Source of the DNA: an uncultured Rhodospirillales bacterium
GTDB taxonomy: Bacteria > Pseudomonadota > Alphaproteobacteria > Acetobacterales > Acetobacteraceae
DNA length: 64,000 bases
Reading direction: 5' to 3'
Assembly (NCBI GenBank): GCA_903835235.1
Contig: CAILMF010000036.1
Coordinates: 95,761 to 159,760, forward strand
Made by a program: the position numbers and the translations under genes. The notes below the pieces were generated by a model that made no database searches, was not told the DNA's origin, and saw only the letters and a program-made list of their open reading frames with translations. This document shows, piece by piece, positions 25,468 through 33,413 of this stretch (the first letter of the stretch is position 1; each line of letters starts with the position of its first letter).

Positions 25468-25495
25468 CAACCAATGCTCGTCCATGGTTGAGCAT
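25468..25495. promoter_or_regulatory. Interleaved inverted repeats, candidate MarR operator
   Basis: CAACCA (25468) pairs with TGGTTG (25485), and ATGCTC (25474) pairs with GAGCAT (25490). The two palindromes overlap in the 93-bp divergent promoter region between the enolase-family operon and the Bug/Rieske operon. Size and position suit a dimeric regulator, most simply the MarR protein at the end of the operon. Confidence 0.45.
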
Positions 25496-25513
25496 AAGCG
25501 GGGGGAGGCGGCG

Positions 25514-26485
25514 ATGATGCCGATGACGCGGCGTGGGCTGGCGGGATTGCTGGCACTGCCAGCCTTGGCCCGTGCCCAAGGGGTATGGCGTCCGGAACGG
25601 CCGCTGCGGCTGGTCTCGCCGTTCAACCCCGGCGGCGCGATCGACGTGCTGAACCGGCTGCTGGCCGAGCGGATGGGCGCTGAGCTGGGCCAGCCGGTGG
25701 TGGTGGAGGCCAGGCCGGGCGCGAACACGATTCTGGGGGCGGAAGCGGTGGCGAAGGCGGCGCCGGACGGGCTGACCTTCATGATCACCACGAACAGCAC
25801 GCATACCAGCAACCCCAGCCTGTACCGCGACCTGCCCTATGACGCGCTGCGCAGCTTTGCGCCGGTGACGCTGCTGAGCATGGGGACGGTGCTGATGATC
25901 TCGCCCGTCGGCGCCGGCCTGCGGGGCGCGCGGGGCTTCGCGGAATGGGCGCGCGGGCTGGGGCGGCCGGTGACCTATGGCAGCTGGGGCGTCGGCAGCG
26001 GCGGGCACCTGTATGGGGAGGTGCTGCGCAGCGTGCACGGGCTGCCGCTGGAGCATGTGCCCTATCGGGGCGAACAGCCGGCGATCCTGGACATGCTGGC
26101 GGGGCGGCTGGACGTGACCTTCTGTTCCCCGGTGGGGGCCAAGCCGCAGCTGGAGGCAGGGAAGGCCGCCTGGGTTGGCATGACCGGGCCGCAGCGCAGC
26201 GCCGCCATGCCTGATGTACCCACCTTCGGCGAGCAGGGCTTTACCGGGCTGGACATGCCGATCTTCGTCGCCGCCTGGGCGCCGGCCGGCACGCCCGCGG
26301 CGGCGGTGGCGGCGCTGCGCCTGGCGCTGCTGCATGCCACCGAAGACCCGGCGATCCGTGCCAACATGATCGGCCAGGGGCAGACCCCCGTGGTCAGCAC
26401 GCCGGAGGTGCTGGCGGCGACGGTGGCGCGCGACCTGCCGCGCTGGGCGGAGTTGATCCGGATTTCGGGGGCGAAGGTGGAATGA
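25514..26485 (+). CDS. Bug/TctC-family periplasmic binding protein
   Basis: A 323-residue receptor: RRGLAGLLALPALARAQ signal, WRPERPLRLVSPFNPGGAID, GQPVVVEARPGANTILG. The start at 25514 is preceded by GGGGGAGG. Its stop overlaps the ATG of the Rieske oxygenase (ATGA), so the two are translationally coupled. This is the clearest case in the window of a receptor tied to one enzyme, and suggests an aromatic acid as ligand (inference). Confidence 0.9.
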   Translation: MMPMTRRGLAGLLALPALARAQGVWRPERPLRLVSPFNPGGAIDVLNRLLAERMGAELGQPVVVEARPGANTILGAEAVAKAAPDGLTFMITTNSTHTSNPSLYRDLPYDALRSFAPVTLLSMGTVLMISPVGAGLRGARGFAEWARGLGRPVTYGSWGVGSGGHLYGEVLRSVHGLPLEHVPYRGEQPAILDMLAGRLDVTFCSPVGAKPQLEAGKAAWVGMTGPQRSAAMPDVPTFGEQGFTGLDMPIFVAAWAPAGTPAAAVAALRLALLHATEDPAIRANMIGQGQTPVVSTPEVLAATVARDLPRWAELIRISGAKVE

Positions 26486-27654
26486 CGGACATGCAGGGCA
26501 ACGCCTATCACCTGCCGGCGCCGCGGGTGCTGGACGACCTGGTGCGGGTGGGCAAGGGCAGCCGCATGGGCGAGCTGCTGCGCCGCTACTGGCACCCGGT
26601 GGCGACCAGCGAGCAGGCCAGTGGCACGCCGCGGAAGATAAGGGCGTTGGGGGAGGAGCTGGTGCTGTTCCGCGATGGCGCCGGCCGCCCCGGCCTGGTG
26701 CATGCGCGCTGCTGCCACCGCGGCACCACGCTGTATTACGGCCGCGTGGAGGAGGCGGGCATCCGCTGCTGCTACCATGGCTGGCTGTTCGGCACGGACG
26801 GGAAAGTGCTGGAGATGCCAATGGAGCCGGAGCTGGGCGCCCGCGTGCGCGACCGCGTGCGGCAGCCCTGGTACCCCGTGCAGGAACGCTACGGCCTGGT
26901 CTTCGCGTATATGGGGCCGCCCGAGAAGCAGCCGGTGCTGCCGCGCTATGCCTGCCTGGAGGAACTGGCGCCCGACGAGTTTCTGGAGGTGGACGACACC
27001 GGCCTGGGCAGTGGTGGCCGCGGCGTGGTGCCGTGCAACTGGATGCAGCACTTCGAGAATGTGGTGGACCCCTACCATGTGCCGGTGCTGCACGGCACCT
27101 TCTCGGGCGCGCAGTTCGTGCAGGCCATGGCGCAGATGCCGGAAGTGGAGTTTTCCCTGTCCGACAAGGGGGTGACGGTGACCTCCACCCGGACGCTGGA
27201 GGATGGCCGCACGCTCAGGCGCATCACCGAGGCGACCTTGCCGACGCTGCGCGTGGTGCCCAGCCCGCGGCTGCATCGGTTCGGCGCGGTGGAGAGCATC
27301 GGCTGGGTGCTGCCGCATGACGATGAGAGCTTTTCGATCTTCGTCGTCGGCCGCGCCAGCACGCCGGGCGAGATCAGCGGCATGCGCAGCAAGATGGGCG
27401 GCAAGTTCTGGTGGGACCTGACCGAGGCCGAGCACCAGGCCATGCCCGGCGACTGGGAAGCCCAGGTGGGGCAGGGCGTCATCACTGCCCATTCCGAGGA
27501 ACACCTGACCAGCACGGACAAGGGCGTGGCGATGCTGCGCCGGTTCTGGAAGCGCCAGGCGGATGCCGTGGCCGAAGGGCGCGACCCCGCCGGCGTGGCG
27601 TTTTCCGAGGATGCCGCGCTGGTGCGGTTCGAGGCCGGGAACTGGGTGGCCTGA
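26482..27654 (+). CDS. Rieske non-haem iron ring-hydroxylating oxygenase, alpha subunit
   Basis: A 390-residue oxygenase. The Rieske [2Fe-2S] site is C77-x-H79 and C96-x2-H99 (RCCHRG, RCCYHGW). The mononuclear iron site is H199 and H204 in DPYHVPVLH, with D196 as the bridging aspartate. It resembles the phthalate 4,5-dioxygenase/vanillate-demethylase (OxyR, alpha-only) branch, which hydroxylates or O-demethylates aromatic acids and could supply protocatechuate to PcaGH. No reductase gene is adjacent; the Rieske ferredoxin at 31564 could be its electron donor. Confidence 0.9.
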   Translation: MTDMQGNAYHLPAPRVLDDLVRVGKGSRMGELLRRYWHPVATSEQASGTPRKIRALGEELVLFRDGAGRPGLVHARCCHRGTTLYYGRVEEAGIRCCYHGWLFGTDGKVLEMPMEPELGARVRDRVRQPWYPVQERYGLVFAYMGPPEKQPVLPRYACLEELAPDEFLEVDDTGLGSGGRGVVPCNWMQHFENVVDPYHVPVLHGTFSGAQFVQAMAQMPEVEFSLSDKGVTVTSTRTLEDGRTLRRITEATLPTLRVVPSPRLHRFGAVESIGWVLPHDDESFSIFVVGRASTPGEISGMRSKMGGKFWWDLTEAEHQAMPGDWEAQVGQGVITAHSEEHLTSTDKGVAMLRRFWKRQADAVAEGRDPAGVAFSEDAALVRFEAGNWVA

Positions 27655-27689
27655 GCGGCTGCTTCACCGCTCCGGCGTGCAGCTTGCCC

Positions 27690-29129
27690 TCAGGCTGAAA
27701 GCCGCCCCAGCAACCGCGCGTGGCTGCGGGCGCCGTGGCGGAAGCAGACCAGGTCGAACTTCTCGTTCGGGCTGTGCACCTGGTCGTCGGTCAGGCCGAA
27801 GCCCATCAGCAGTGCGTCCAGGCCGAGCAGGCGGCGCATGCTCTCCACCACCGGAATGCTGCCGCCGCAGCCGATGAGCACCGCCGGGCGGCCGTATTCC
27901 TCGGCCAGGGCGGCGCGGGCCTGGCCGATCCAGGGGCTGTCGGCCGGCACCTCGATGGCCGGGGAGGCGCCGAAGACCTGGACCGCCACCTTGGCGTCCT
28001 CCGGCAGGCGGGCGGCCAGGAAGGCGTGCAGGCCGGCGACCACCTTGGCTGGGTCCTGGCCCGGCACCAGGCGGAAGCTGAGCTTGGCATGGGCCTGGCT
28101 GGCGATGACGGTCTTGCTGCCATCCCCGGTATAGCCGCCCCACAAGCCGTTGAGATCGGCGGTCGGGCGGCTCCACAGCCGCTCCAGCGGCGCGCGGTTG
28201 GCCTCGCCGATGCCTTGGGTCAGGCCGATCTCGCCCAGGAACTTCTCCGGGCTGAAGCCGAGGCCGGCCCATTCCGCCTTCTGCGCCGGGGAGGGGTCGA
28301 TCACGTCCTCGTAGAAGTCGGGGATCTGGATGACGCCGTTCTCGTCGTGGAGTTGGCCCAGCACGCGGGTCAGCAGGTTCAGCGGGTTCAGCGCCAGGCC
28401 GCCATACATGCCGCTGTGCAGGTCCCGGCTGGCGCAGGTCAGGTCGATCTGGGTGTAGACCAGGCCGCGCAGGCGGGTGGACAGGGCGGGCGTGTTCACG
28501 TCCCACATGCCGGTGTCGCTGATGACGGCGACATCGGCCTTCAGCTCCGCGGCATTGGCTGCCAGGAAGGGGTCCAGGCTGGGCGAGCCGATCTCCTCCT
28601 CACCCTCGATCAGCACGGTGCAGCGGACCGGGATGCTGCCGGTCACGGCGTGCCAGGCGCGCAGCGCCTCGATCCACATCATCACCTGGCCCTTGTCGTC
28701 CACCGCGCCGCGGGCGCGCACCTGCGGGCCGTTGGGGCCTTCGACGATGGTTGGCTGGAAGGGCGGGGAGGTCCAGAGCTCCAGCGGGTCCGGCGGCTGC
28801 ACGTCGTAGTGGCCGTAGAACAGCAGGTGCGGGCCTGCATCTTTGGCCGGCCGATTCACGGCGCCGCGCCCTTCGGCGCTTTGCCGATCGGACGGCGGCC
28901 CGGGGTGATGGGCGACCACCACGGGGTGGCCGGCGGTTTCCCGCAGGCTGCCGGTGAAGCCCAGCGCGGTCAGTTGCGCCAGCACCCATTCGCCGGCGGC
29001 GCGGCAGTCGGCGGCGTGGGCCGGTTGGGCGGAGACGCTGGGGATGCGGAGCCAGTCCATCAGGCGGGCCTGGGCGGCTTCCTGGTCGGCTTCCAGCGTG
29101 GCGAGGACGGCGTCGGTTTTCGCGTTCAT
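27690..29129 (-). CDS. M20 dipeptidase with in-frame palindromic insert
   Basis: A 479-residue M20 metallopeptidase. Metal-site motifs are FYGHYDVQPPDP (H107, D109), GAVDDKGQ (D144), LIEGEEEIGS (catalytic Glu and metal Glu) and ISDTGMW, with the late histidine in DDQVHSPNE. It hydrolyses dipeptides or acyl-amino acids in the cytoplasm. Compared with relatives, about 20 residues (roughly 78-99, including AEGRGAVNRPAKDAG) are inserted just before the HYDV strand; this segment coincides with a 56-bp DNA palindrome. The start at 29129 lacks a good ribosome-binding site. Divergent from the amidohydrolase at 29213. Confidence 0.88.
   Translation of the reverse strand: MNAKTDAVLATLEADQEAAQARLMDWLRIPSVSAQPAHAADCRAAGEWVLAQLTALGFTGSLRETAGHPVVVAHHPGPPSDRQSAEGRGAVNRPAKDAGPHLLFYGHYDVQPPDPLELWTSPPFQPTIVEGPNGPQVRARGAVDDKGQVMMWIEALRAWHAVTGSIPVRCTVLIEGEEEIGSPSLDPFLAANAAELKADVAVISDTGMWDVNTPALSTRLRGLVYTQIDLTCASRDLHSGMYGGLALNPLNLLTRVLGQLHDENGVIQIPDFYEDVIDPSPAQKAEWAGLGFSPEKFLGEIGLTQGIGEANRAPLERLWSRPTADLNGLWGGYTGDGSKTVIASQAHAKLSFRLVPGQDPAKVVAGLHAFLAARLPEDAKVAVQVFGASPAIEVPADSPWIGQARAALAEEYGRPAVLIGCGGSIPVVESMRRLLGLDALLMGFGLTDDQVHSPNEKFDLVCFRHGARSHARLLGRLSA
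28845..28900. repeat. 56-bp palindrome inside the M20 peptidase gene
   Basis: Nested arms GGCC/GGCC, CCGAT/ATCGG, CGGC/GCCG and GCGCC/GGCGC fold around a CTTC loop. The element is read through in frame by the peptidase gene and encodes a peptide with no counterpart in typical M20 enzymes. This is the behaviour of coding-region palindromic elements such as the Rickettsia RPE. Confidence 0.6.
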
Positions 29130-29212
29130 GTGACGCAGTGCAGCACGGCCGGCGGCCTGTTGGAAGCGGGGCCGAGCCGTGCCAGGATGCCCGGAGAACA
29201 AGAGGAAGCGGC

Positions 29213-30265
29213 ATGCTGCACGGACAGCGTGGCATCATCGACGTGGATGTGCACCCGGTGGTGCCGAACATGACGGCGCTGACGCCCTATATGGACGAGT
29301 TCTGGCGCGACCAGGTGGTGGAACGCGGGATCAACACCATTGCGTCGCAGAACTACCCGCCGAATGCGCCGAAGACCGCCCGCGCCGACTGGAAGCAGGC
29401 GAGCAAGGTCGGCGATTTGCAGGCGCAGCTGCTGGACCCCTGGGGGGTGGAGATGGCGATCTGCACGCCGCTGTATGGCACGCAGATGGTGATGAACGCC
29501 GACATGGCGCGCGCTTTCACGAGAGCGCTGAACGACTGGACCCGGGCGGAGTGGCTGGACCGCGATGCACGGCTGCGCGCCAGCATCGTGCTGCCGATGC
29601 ATGACCCCGAGCACGCGGTGGAGGAGATCGAGCGCCTGGCGCCGGACCGGCGCTTCGTGCAGGCGCAGGTGCTGGTGATGGGCGAGACGCCCGCCGGCAA
29701 GCGGCAGCATTGGCCGGTCTACCAGGCCTGCGTGAAGCACGGCCTGCCGCTGGCGATCCATGCCGGCAGCTGCTTCCGGCATCCGGTCACCAGCGTGGGC
29801 TGGCCGAGCTGGTATCTGGAGGAATATTCCGCCCAGGCGCAGGGGTTCCAGAGCACCCTGGGCAGCCTGATCACCGAGGGCGTGCTGGGCAAGTTCCCGG
29901 AGCTGAAGATCGTGCTGCTGGAGAGCGGCGTGACCTGGCTGATGCCCTTCCTCTACCGCTTGCAGAAGACCTGGAAGGGCACGCGCTTCGAGATTCCCTG
30001 GGTGGACCGCCCGCCGATAGAGCTGGTGCGGGACCAGGTGCGGCTTTCCTGCCAGCCTTTCGACGCGCCGCCCGAAGTGGTGCCGCGCGTGCTGGAGATG
30101 CTGGGCAATGACGACATGCTGATGTGGGCCAGCGACTGGCCGCACTGGCAGTATGATGGCGACGAGGCGATTCCGCCGGGCATGCCGGCGAGCTTGTTGC
30201 CCAAGTTGATGCGCGGCAACGCGCTGGCCACCTACGCCCGGCTGCGGGAAGGAGTGACGGCATGA
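29213..30265 (+). CDS. Amidohydrolase_2 family (ACMSD/decarboxylase-like)
   Basis: A 350-residue metal-dependent hydrolase of the amidohydrolase-2 family, which includes ACMSD, gamma-resorcylate and 5-carboxyvanillate decarboxylases. Metal ligands: DVDVHPV (D-x-H; relatives have H-x-H or E-x-H), H in LAIHAGS, and the late aspartate in MWASDWPHWQ. The QVLVMGETPAGKRQHWPVYQ block is typical of this branch. AGAGGAAG precedes ATG 29213. Its stop overlaps the next paralogous gene (ATGA). Confidence 0.87.
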   Translation: MLHGQRGIIDVDVHPVVPNMTALTPYMDEFWRDQVVERGINTIASQNYPPNAPKTARADWKQASKVGDLQAQLLDPWGVEMAICTPLYGTQMVMNADMARAFTRALNDWTRAEWLDRDARLRASIVLPMHDPEHAVEEIERLAPDRRFVQAQVLVMGETPAGKRQHWPVYQACVKHGLPLAIHAGSCFRHPVTSVGWPSWYLEEYSAQAQGFQSTLGSLITEGVLGKFPELKIVLLESGVTWLMPFLYRLQKTWKGTRFEIPWVDRPPIELVRDQVRLSCQPFDAPPEVVPRVLEMLGNDDMLMWASDWPHWQYDGDEAIPPGMPASLLPKLMRGNALATYARLREGVTA

Positions 30266-31371
30266 ACGTGATCCAGCCCATTCGCGGCAAGTCCAAGCCG
30301 CCGGCGGCGACGCTCGGCCTGGTGGATGTGGATATCCACCCGCGGATGAAGAAGCCGACCGACCTGAACCCCTGGCTGAGCCAGTGCTGGCAGGCGCATC
30401 TGGAGACCTACGGCATCCGGGCGCGGCACGGGTTCGTCGGCGGGCAGCCGCCTTTCCCCAAGGCGCAGCCGCTGGCCTGCCGGCGGGATGCCTGGCCGCC
30501 GGGCGGCGGCACCCCGGCGAGTGACCTGGACTTCCTGCGCTTCCAGCTGCTGGACCAGTACGGCGTTGATGTGGGCGTGCTGAACCCGTTGCAGCCGTCA
30601 GGGCAGGGCGACAACAACAACGAATTTTCAGCCGCCATGGCCTTTGCCGTGAACGAATGGCAGCTGGCGGAATGGACCCGCAAGGAGCCGCGGCTGCGCG
30701 GTTCCGTGGTGGTGCCGTATGATGACGGCCCGGCCAGCGCGCGCGAGATCGAGAAGCGCGCCGGCGACCCGAATTTCTGCCAGGTGCTGATGATGAGCCG
30801 CACCGCGGAACCCGCGGGCAAATCGCGCTACTGGCCGATCTATGAGGCGGCCGAGGCGGCGGGGTTGCCGGTGGCGTTCCATGCCTTCGGGTATTCCGGC
30901 TGGGCCATGACCAATGGCGGCTGGCCTTCGTTTTATACGGAAGAGGTCAGCGAGCACGCGATCTCCGCGCAGAACCAGGTGGTCAGCCTGGTGGTGGAGG
31001 GCGTGTTCGAGCGCTTCCCCAAGCTGAAGGTGGTGATGATCGAGTGCGGCTTCGCCTGGGTGCCCAACGTGGCCTGGCGGCTGGACCAGCACTGGACGCA
31101 GCTGCGCGGCGAGGTGCCGCATTTGAAGCTGAAGCCGAGCGAATACATCAAGCGCAACATCTGGTTCTCCACCCAGCCGATGGAGGACCCGGAGCGGCCG
31201 GAGCATATCCTCGACATCATGAGCTGGATCGGCTGGGACAAGATCCTGTTCGCGTCCGACTATCCGCATTGGGATTTCGACGACCCGTTGCTGGCGCTGT
31301 CCGGCGCGATTTCGGCGGAGAAGCGGCGCGACATCTATGGCGGCAACGCCATCAAGCTTTACGGGCTCTAG
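30262..31371 (+). CDS. Amidohydrolase_2 family paralogue; stop codon from an inserted element
   Basis: A 369-residue relative of the preceding protein: VDVDIHPRM metal motif, VAFHAFGYSGW, IECGFAWVPNVAWRLD and FASDYPHWDFDD. Tandem amidohydrolase-2 genes are usual in aromatic-acid and pyridine catabolism. The TAG stop is the first three bases of the MITE-like element that follows, so the original C-terminus may have been different. The gene is coupled to its upstream neighbour by a 4-bp overlap. Confidence 0.87.
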   Translation: MNVIQPIRGKSKPPAATLGLVDVDIHPRMKKPTDLNPWLSQCWQAHLETYGIRARHGFVGGQPPFPKAQPLACRRDAWPPGGGTPASDLDFLRFQLLDQYGVDVGVLNPLQPSGQGDNNNEFSAAMAFAVNEWQLAEWTRKEPRLRGSVVVPYDDGPASAREIEKRAGDPNFCQVLMMSRTAEPAGKSRYWPIYEAAEAAGLPVAFHAFGYSGWAMTNGGWPSFYTEEVSEHAISAQNQVVSLVVEGVFERFPKLKVVMIECGFAWVPNVAWRLDQHWTQLRGEVPHLKLKPSEYIKRNIWFSTQPMEDPERPEHILDIMSWIGWDKILFASDYPHWDFDDPLLALSGAISAEKRRDIYGGNAIKLYGL

Positions 31372-31488
31372 TGTCCTGCCCGCGAAGTTCGTGGGTTTAT
31401 CCACGAACGCAGCGGACCAGCAGGCCACTGAAAACAATGGCTAGTGTCCGAATAACGAAGGCCGAAGGACTTCGGAATCAGGACACTA
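31369..31488. mobile_element. 120-bp MITE-like element, TA-flanked
   Basis: Termini are inverted: TAGTGTCCTG...CGAAGT at the left and its complement ACTTCG...CAGGACACTA at the right, both ending in TA. That is the target-site and end pattern of IS630-type elements. A third GTGTCC copy (31440) makes the right half itself a palindrome. A perfect GTTCGTGG/CCACGAAC hairpin lies inside (31388-31410). There is no transposase. It separates the amidohydrolases from the Rieske ferredoxin and ends the former's reading frame. Confidence 0.6.
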
Positions 31489-31528
31489 GAAGCATTTCCA
31501 CGCAGGGCGGTACGCCCGGAGGGGCAAA

Positions 31529-31564
31529 ATGTTCGTCAAGATGATCAGCGCGGGTACGCGCTGA
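31529..31564 (+). CDS. Possible 11-codon leader peptide coupled to the Rieske ferredoxin
   Basis: GGAGGGGC, the best ribosome-binding site in this stretch, precedes an ATG that opens MFVKMISAGTR and stops in TGATG, the ATG being the ferredoxin start. The ferredoxin has no ribosome-binding site of its own, so it may be translated by coupling. The peptide could alternatively be the decayed N-terminus of an older gene. Confidence 0.35.
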   Translation: MFVKMISAGTR

Positions 31565-31977
31565 TGGCGCGTTGGGTGGTGGCGCGGGCGGAGGATGTGC
31601 CGCCCGGCGAGCATAAGCGCGTCGAGGCCGGGGGGCGGCCGATTGCGCTGTTCAACCTGGGTGGTGAGTTCTTCGCCATGGTGGACAAGTGCCCGCACCA
31701 GGGCGGCAGCCTCTGCGCCGGGACCATCAGCGGCCACGTCACCTCGCCGGAACCTGGCGTGTACCACTATGCCCGCCGCGGCGAGATGGTGCGCTGCCCC
31801 TGGCACTACTGGGAGTTCGACATCCGCACCGGGCAGAGCTGGTTCGACCCGAACAAGGTGAAGGTGCGGAGCTATCCCGCGCATGTGGAAAGCGGCGCGC
31901 AGTTGCAGCAAGGCCCCTACAAGGCCGAGACGCTGCCGGTGACCGTGGAAGACAACTACGTCGTGATCGAAACCTGA
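31564..31977 (+). CDS. Rieske-type [2Fe-2S] ferredoxin
   Basis: A 137-residue stand-alone Rieske protein with CPHQGG and CPWHYWEFD supplying the Cys-x-His and Cys-x2-His ligands. An insertion of about 15 residues between them (GTISGHVTSPEPGVYHYARR) is typical of this nitrite-reductase-small-subunit/ferredoxin branch. It carries electrons to ring-hydroxylating oxygenases, here plausibly the one at 26482. Followed 12 bp later by the ABM gene. Confidence 0.88.
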   Translation: MARWVVARAEDVPPGEHKRVEAGGRPIALFNLGGEFFAMVDKCPHQGGSLCAGTISGHVTSPEPGVYHYARRGEMVRCPWHYWEFDIRTGQSWFDPNKVKVRSYPAHVESGAQLQQGPYKAETLPVTVEDNYVVIET

Positions 31978-31989
31978 GGACAAGCAGAA

Positions 31990-32286
31990 ATGGCCGTTGC
32001 ACTGATCGTCGAGTTCCACATCAAGCCGGGCAGCCACGCCGCGTTTGACGCCATCATCCGCGAGCATGCCAAGCTGACCAAGCAGGAGGAGCCGGGCTGC
32101 ATGCAGTTCGACGTGCTGCAGCCCAAGGGCAAGGACGGCGCCGACCTGTCCAAGGTGTGCCTGGTGGAAGTCTACAAGGACGACGCCGCCTTCAAGGTGC
32201 ATGGCGAGAACCCGCGCCTGGCCAAGGTGCGGGCGGCCTATACGGACCTGATCAGCGACCGCAAGATCACCATCTGCGAGATGTGA
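31990..32286 (+). CDS. ABM-domain monooxygenase (YgiN-like)
   Basis: A 98-residue antibiotic-biosynthesis-monooxygenase fold protein. Such dimeric ferredoxin-like proteins oxidise quinols or aromatic intermediates without cofactor, or bind them. Features: LIVEFHIKPGSHAAFDAII, the EEPGCMQFDVLQP strand and VCLVEVYKDDAAFKVH. It lies between a ferredoxin gene and a Bug gene, each within 12 bp, in the aromatic block. Confidence 0.85.
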   Translation: MAVALIVEFHIKPGSHAAFDAIIREHAKLTKQEEPGCMQFDVLQPKGKDGADLSKVCLVEVYKDDAAFKVHGENPRLAKVRAAYTDLISDRKITICEM

Positions 32287-32287
32287 G

Positions 32288-33235
32288 ATGAAGCACCTGT
32301 TCGCCCTGCTGGCGCTGCTGCTTACGGTGGCGCCGGCAGGCGCGCAGGAATGGCCGCAGCGGCCGGTGCGCGTGATTGTGGCCTACCCCGCCGGTGGCGT
32401 GCTGGACGTGATCACCCGGGCGGTGATGGAGCCGCTGCGGGAGAAGCTGGGCCAGCCGGTGGTGGTGGAGAACCGCAGCGGCGGCAATGGCTATATCGGC
32501 CTGGAAGCCTGCGCGCGGGAGCAGGACCAGCATACCTTCTGCGCCGTCACCATCGAGGTGATGGTGTTCCACCCCTTCGTCGAGCGCGAGAATTTCCCGC
32601 GTATCGCCAGCCTGCAACCGGTGACGCAGTTCACCCGCGGCGGCGGCGTGATCTTCGCCAACAACGACGTGCCGGTGCGGGACCTGCGGGAGTTCGTCGG
32701 TTGGGCACGGCAGCGGCCGGGGCAGCTGAACTATTCCAGCTTCGGCATGGGCAGCACGCCGCACATCGTCATGGAATGGCTGAAGGCGACCGAGCGGCTG
32801 GACATCACGCATGTGCCGTATCGCGGCAGCCCGGAGGCGATGAACGAGGTGATCGGCGGGCGCATCCAGCTCAGCTATACCGGCATGGGCTTCGCGCTGC
32901 CGCAGATCCGCGCCGGGCGGGTGAAGGCGCTGGCGGTGGCCGGCGACCGGCGCTGGCCGCAACTGCCGGACGTGCCGAGCCTGCGCGAGCTGGGCTTCAA
33001 CTACCCCTATGGCGGCGGCTGGTTCGGCCTGGTGGCGCCGGAAGCCAGCGCGCCGGCCACGCGGCGGCGCATGGCCGCGGCGATTGGCGAAGTGGTGCGC
33101 GACGCTGGCTTCCGCGCCCGGGTGCTGGAGCCGCAGGCCTATGAGGCCATCGGCAATACGCCGGAGGAGTTTGCCGGCGTATTGGCGGCGGAACGCGAGC
33201 GCGGCGCGGCGTTGGCGCGGCTGGCGGGGTTCTAG
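32288..33235 (+). CDS. Bug/TctC-family periplasmic binding protein
   Basis: A 315-residue receptor with signal MKHLFALLALLLTVAPAGAQ. WPQRPVRVIVAYPAGGVLD has the ligand loop YPAGGVLD rather than PPGGSTD. GQPVVVENRSGGNGYIG follows. It begins one base after the ABM stop and is the last gene of the ferredoxin-ABM-Bug operon. Confidence 0.9.
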   Translation: MKHLFALLALLLTVAPAGAQEWPQRPVRVIVAYPAGGVLDVITRAVMEPLREKLGQPVVVENRSGGNGYIGLEACAREQDQHTFCAVTIEVMVFHPFVERENFPRIASLQPVTQFTRGGGVIFANNDVPVRDLREFVGWARQRPGQLNYSSFGMGSTPHIVMEWLKATERLDITHVPYRGSPEAMNEVIGGRIQLSYTGMGFALPQIRAGRVKALAVAGDRRWPQLPDVPSLRELGFNYPYGGGWFGLVAPEASAPATRRRMAAAIGEVVRDAGFRARVLEPQAYEAIGNTPEEFAGVLAAERERGAALARLAGF

Positions 33236-33325
33236 CGTCGGGCGACGTGGGTGGCCGGAGCGCGGCCGAGGGCGAGCGGGCCAGTTGCGTCCCATTGGCT
33301 GAGGCGCGCTGGTGGTGCAGCGTGG

Positions 33326-33348
33326 ATGGCCGGAACGAGTCCGGCCAT
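33326..33348. terminator. 9-5-9 hairpin between convergent genes
   Basis: ATGGCCGGA-ACGAG-TCCGGCCAT lies between the ends of the Bug gene and dctM. It has the same stem and loop lengths as the hairpin at 12739. It could serve as a bidirectional terminator. Confidence 0.5.
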
Positions 33349-33413
33349 GACGAGAGGCAAGGGCGTGCCCGGCTGGTTCGGGATGCCTGGCTGGTGCGCG
33401 CCGGCAGGTTGGG

